This document shows positions 6,372 through 6,552 of a stretch of 6,552 nucleotides of DNA, in pieces (position 1 is the first letter of the stretch; every line of letters begins with the position of its first letter). The notes under the pieces were generated by a model. It ran no database searches, was not told where the DNA came from, and saw only the letters and a list, made by a program, of their open reading frames with translations. The DNA lies in the NCBI GenBank assembly GCA_029864165.1, contig JAOTTZ010000109.1, positions 1-6,552 on the forward strand, in the 5' to 3' direction. Made by a program: the position numbers and the translations under genes. The DNA comes from Burkholderiaceae bacterium (GTDB taxonomy: Bacteria > Pseudomonadota > Gammaproteobacteria > Burkholderiales > Burkholderiaceae_C).

Positions 6372-6552
6372 GAAAGAGCTTAGTGTGACGGTTCGCCCCG
6401 TGGCCCTGCCGGACGGCCCACGTGGCACGATGGCACGATTGCGCAGCCAGGGGCGCTTTGCGCTGCTGGAAAGCGCGCTGCCCATGCCGCGCCAGGCCCA
6501 GTGGTCCTACATCGCCGGGCCAGCGCTGGCCACACTGTACACAGATGAGACG
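6370..6552 (+). CDS. 5' end of a chorismate-binding enzyme, probably aminodeoxychorismate synthase component I (PabB-like), partial
   Basis: The open frame runs 61 codons from ATG 6370 to the window edge without a stop. The stretch FALLESALP (30-38) followed by QWSYIAGPALATL (44-56) matches the N-terminal domain pattern of anthranilate synthase component I and PabB, in which a (L)LES motif precedes an R/W-S-Y-(I/L)-G-type segment. Component I of aminodeoxychorismate synthase aminates chorismate, with ammonia from PabA, on the way to p-aminobenzoate and folate. PabB is preferred over TrpE because the N-terminus is short and the neighbour also acts on chorismate, but the catalytic C-terminal domain is outside the window. 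It is well supported as a gene by the GAGGGG site. The divergent lyase-like gene begins on the opposite strand at the same CATG. Confidence 0.68.
   Translation, partial: MKELSVTVRPVALPDGPRGTMARLRSQGRFALLESALPMPRQAQWSYIAGPALATLYTDET

Noticed and set aside
6372..6485. N-terminal extension of the lyase-like gene starting at 6485
   Set aside because: The extra residues are low-complexity and antisense to the PabB-like gene, which has its own ribosome binding site and family motifs.
1..6552. Mobile elements, CRISPR arrays, tRNA or rRNA genes
   Set aside because: No transposase, terminal repeats, spaced direct repeats or RNA-gene sequences were seen. Nearly all bases are accounted for by metabolic genes of even composition.

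Overview
The window looks like a piece of a GC-rich (about 60-65% G+C by eye) betaproteobacterial chromosome, most likely Burkholderiales. BioA, BioF, BioD and BioB all read like the Burkholderia-type proteins I know (for example WHPCTQM, the SSWWVNLFGH stretch and LSKGISGG in BioA, and the long N-terminal extension before the BioB core). The gene order bioA-bioF-bioD-bioB is also typical of that group. This placement rests on remembered family sequences, not on a search.

Layout. Bases 1-68 hold the first 22 codons of an unidentified gene on the minus strand, starting at GTG with a strong ribosome binding site. A 71-base divergent gap (69-139) follows and should carry the promoters. From 140 to 5692 a compact plus-strand operon runs through bioA, bioF, bioD, bioB and a cytochrome P450. 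The junctions are a 35-base overlap, a gap of 2 or 8 bases, a gap of 1 base and a 4-base ATGA overlap. A 109-base convergent spacer (5693-5801) holds two short inverted repeats. Then comes a minus-strand chorismate lyase-like gene of the Rv2949c/DUF98 type (5802-6371). Divergent from it is the 5' end of a plus-strand gene of the PabB/TrpE family (6370 to the window edge). The start codons of this last pair share the tetranucleotide CATG.

How the genes work together. BioF, BioA, BioD and BioB are the four late enzymes of biotin synthesis, from pimeloyl-thioester through KAPA, DAPA and dethiobiotin to biotin. No bioC, bioH, bioG, bioJ, bioV, bioW or bioZ lies in the window, so the pimeloyl group must come from elsewhere. 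The P450, translationally coupled to bioB, is a candidate for that role by analogy with BioI (CYP107H1) of Bacillus subtilis, which cleaves fatty acyl-ACP to pimeloyl-ACP. The right end is a chorismate-using pair. A lyase that may release pyruvate from chorismate (or aminodeoxychorismate) sits head to head with a chorismate-amidating enzyme, which suggests 4-hydroxybenzoate or p-aminobenzoate synthesis.

Nothing here is a wholly unknown system. The points most worth following are the P450 inside the biotin operon and the chorismate lyase/PabB pair with overlapping divergent start codons. I see no tRNA, rRNA, CRISPR array, insertion sequence or riboswitch.
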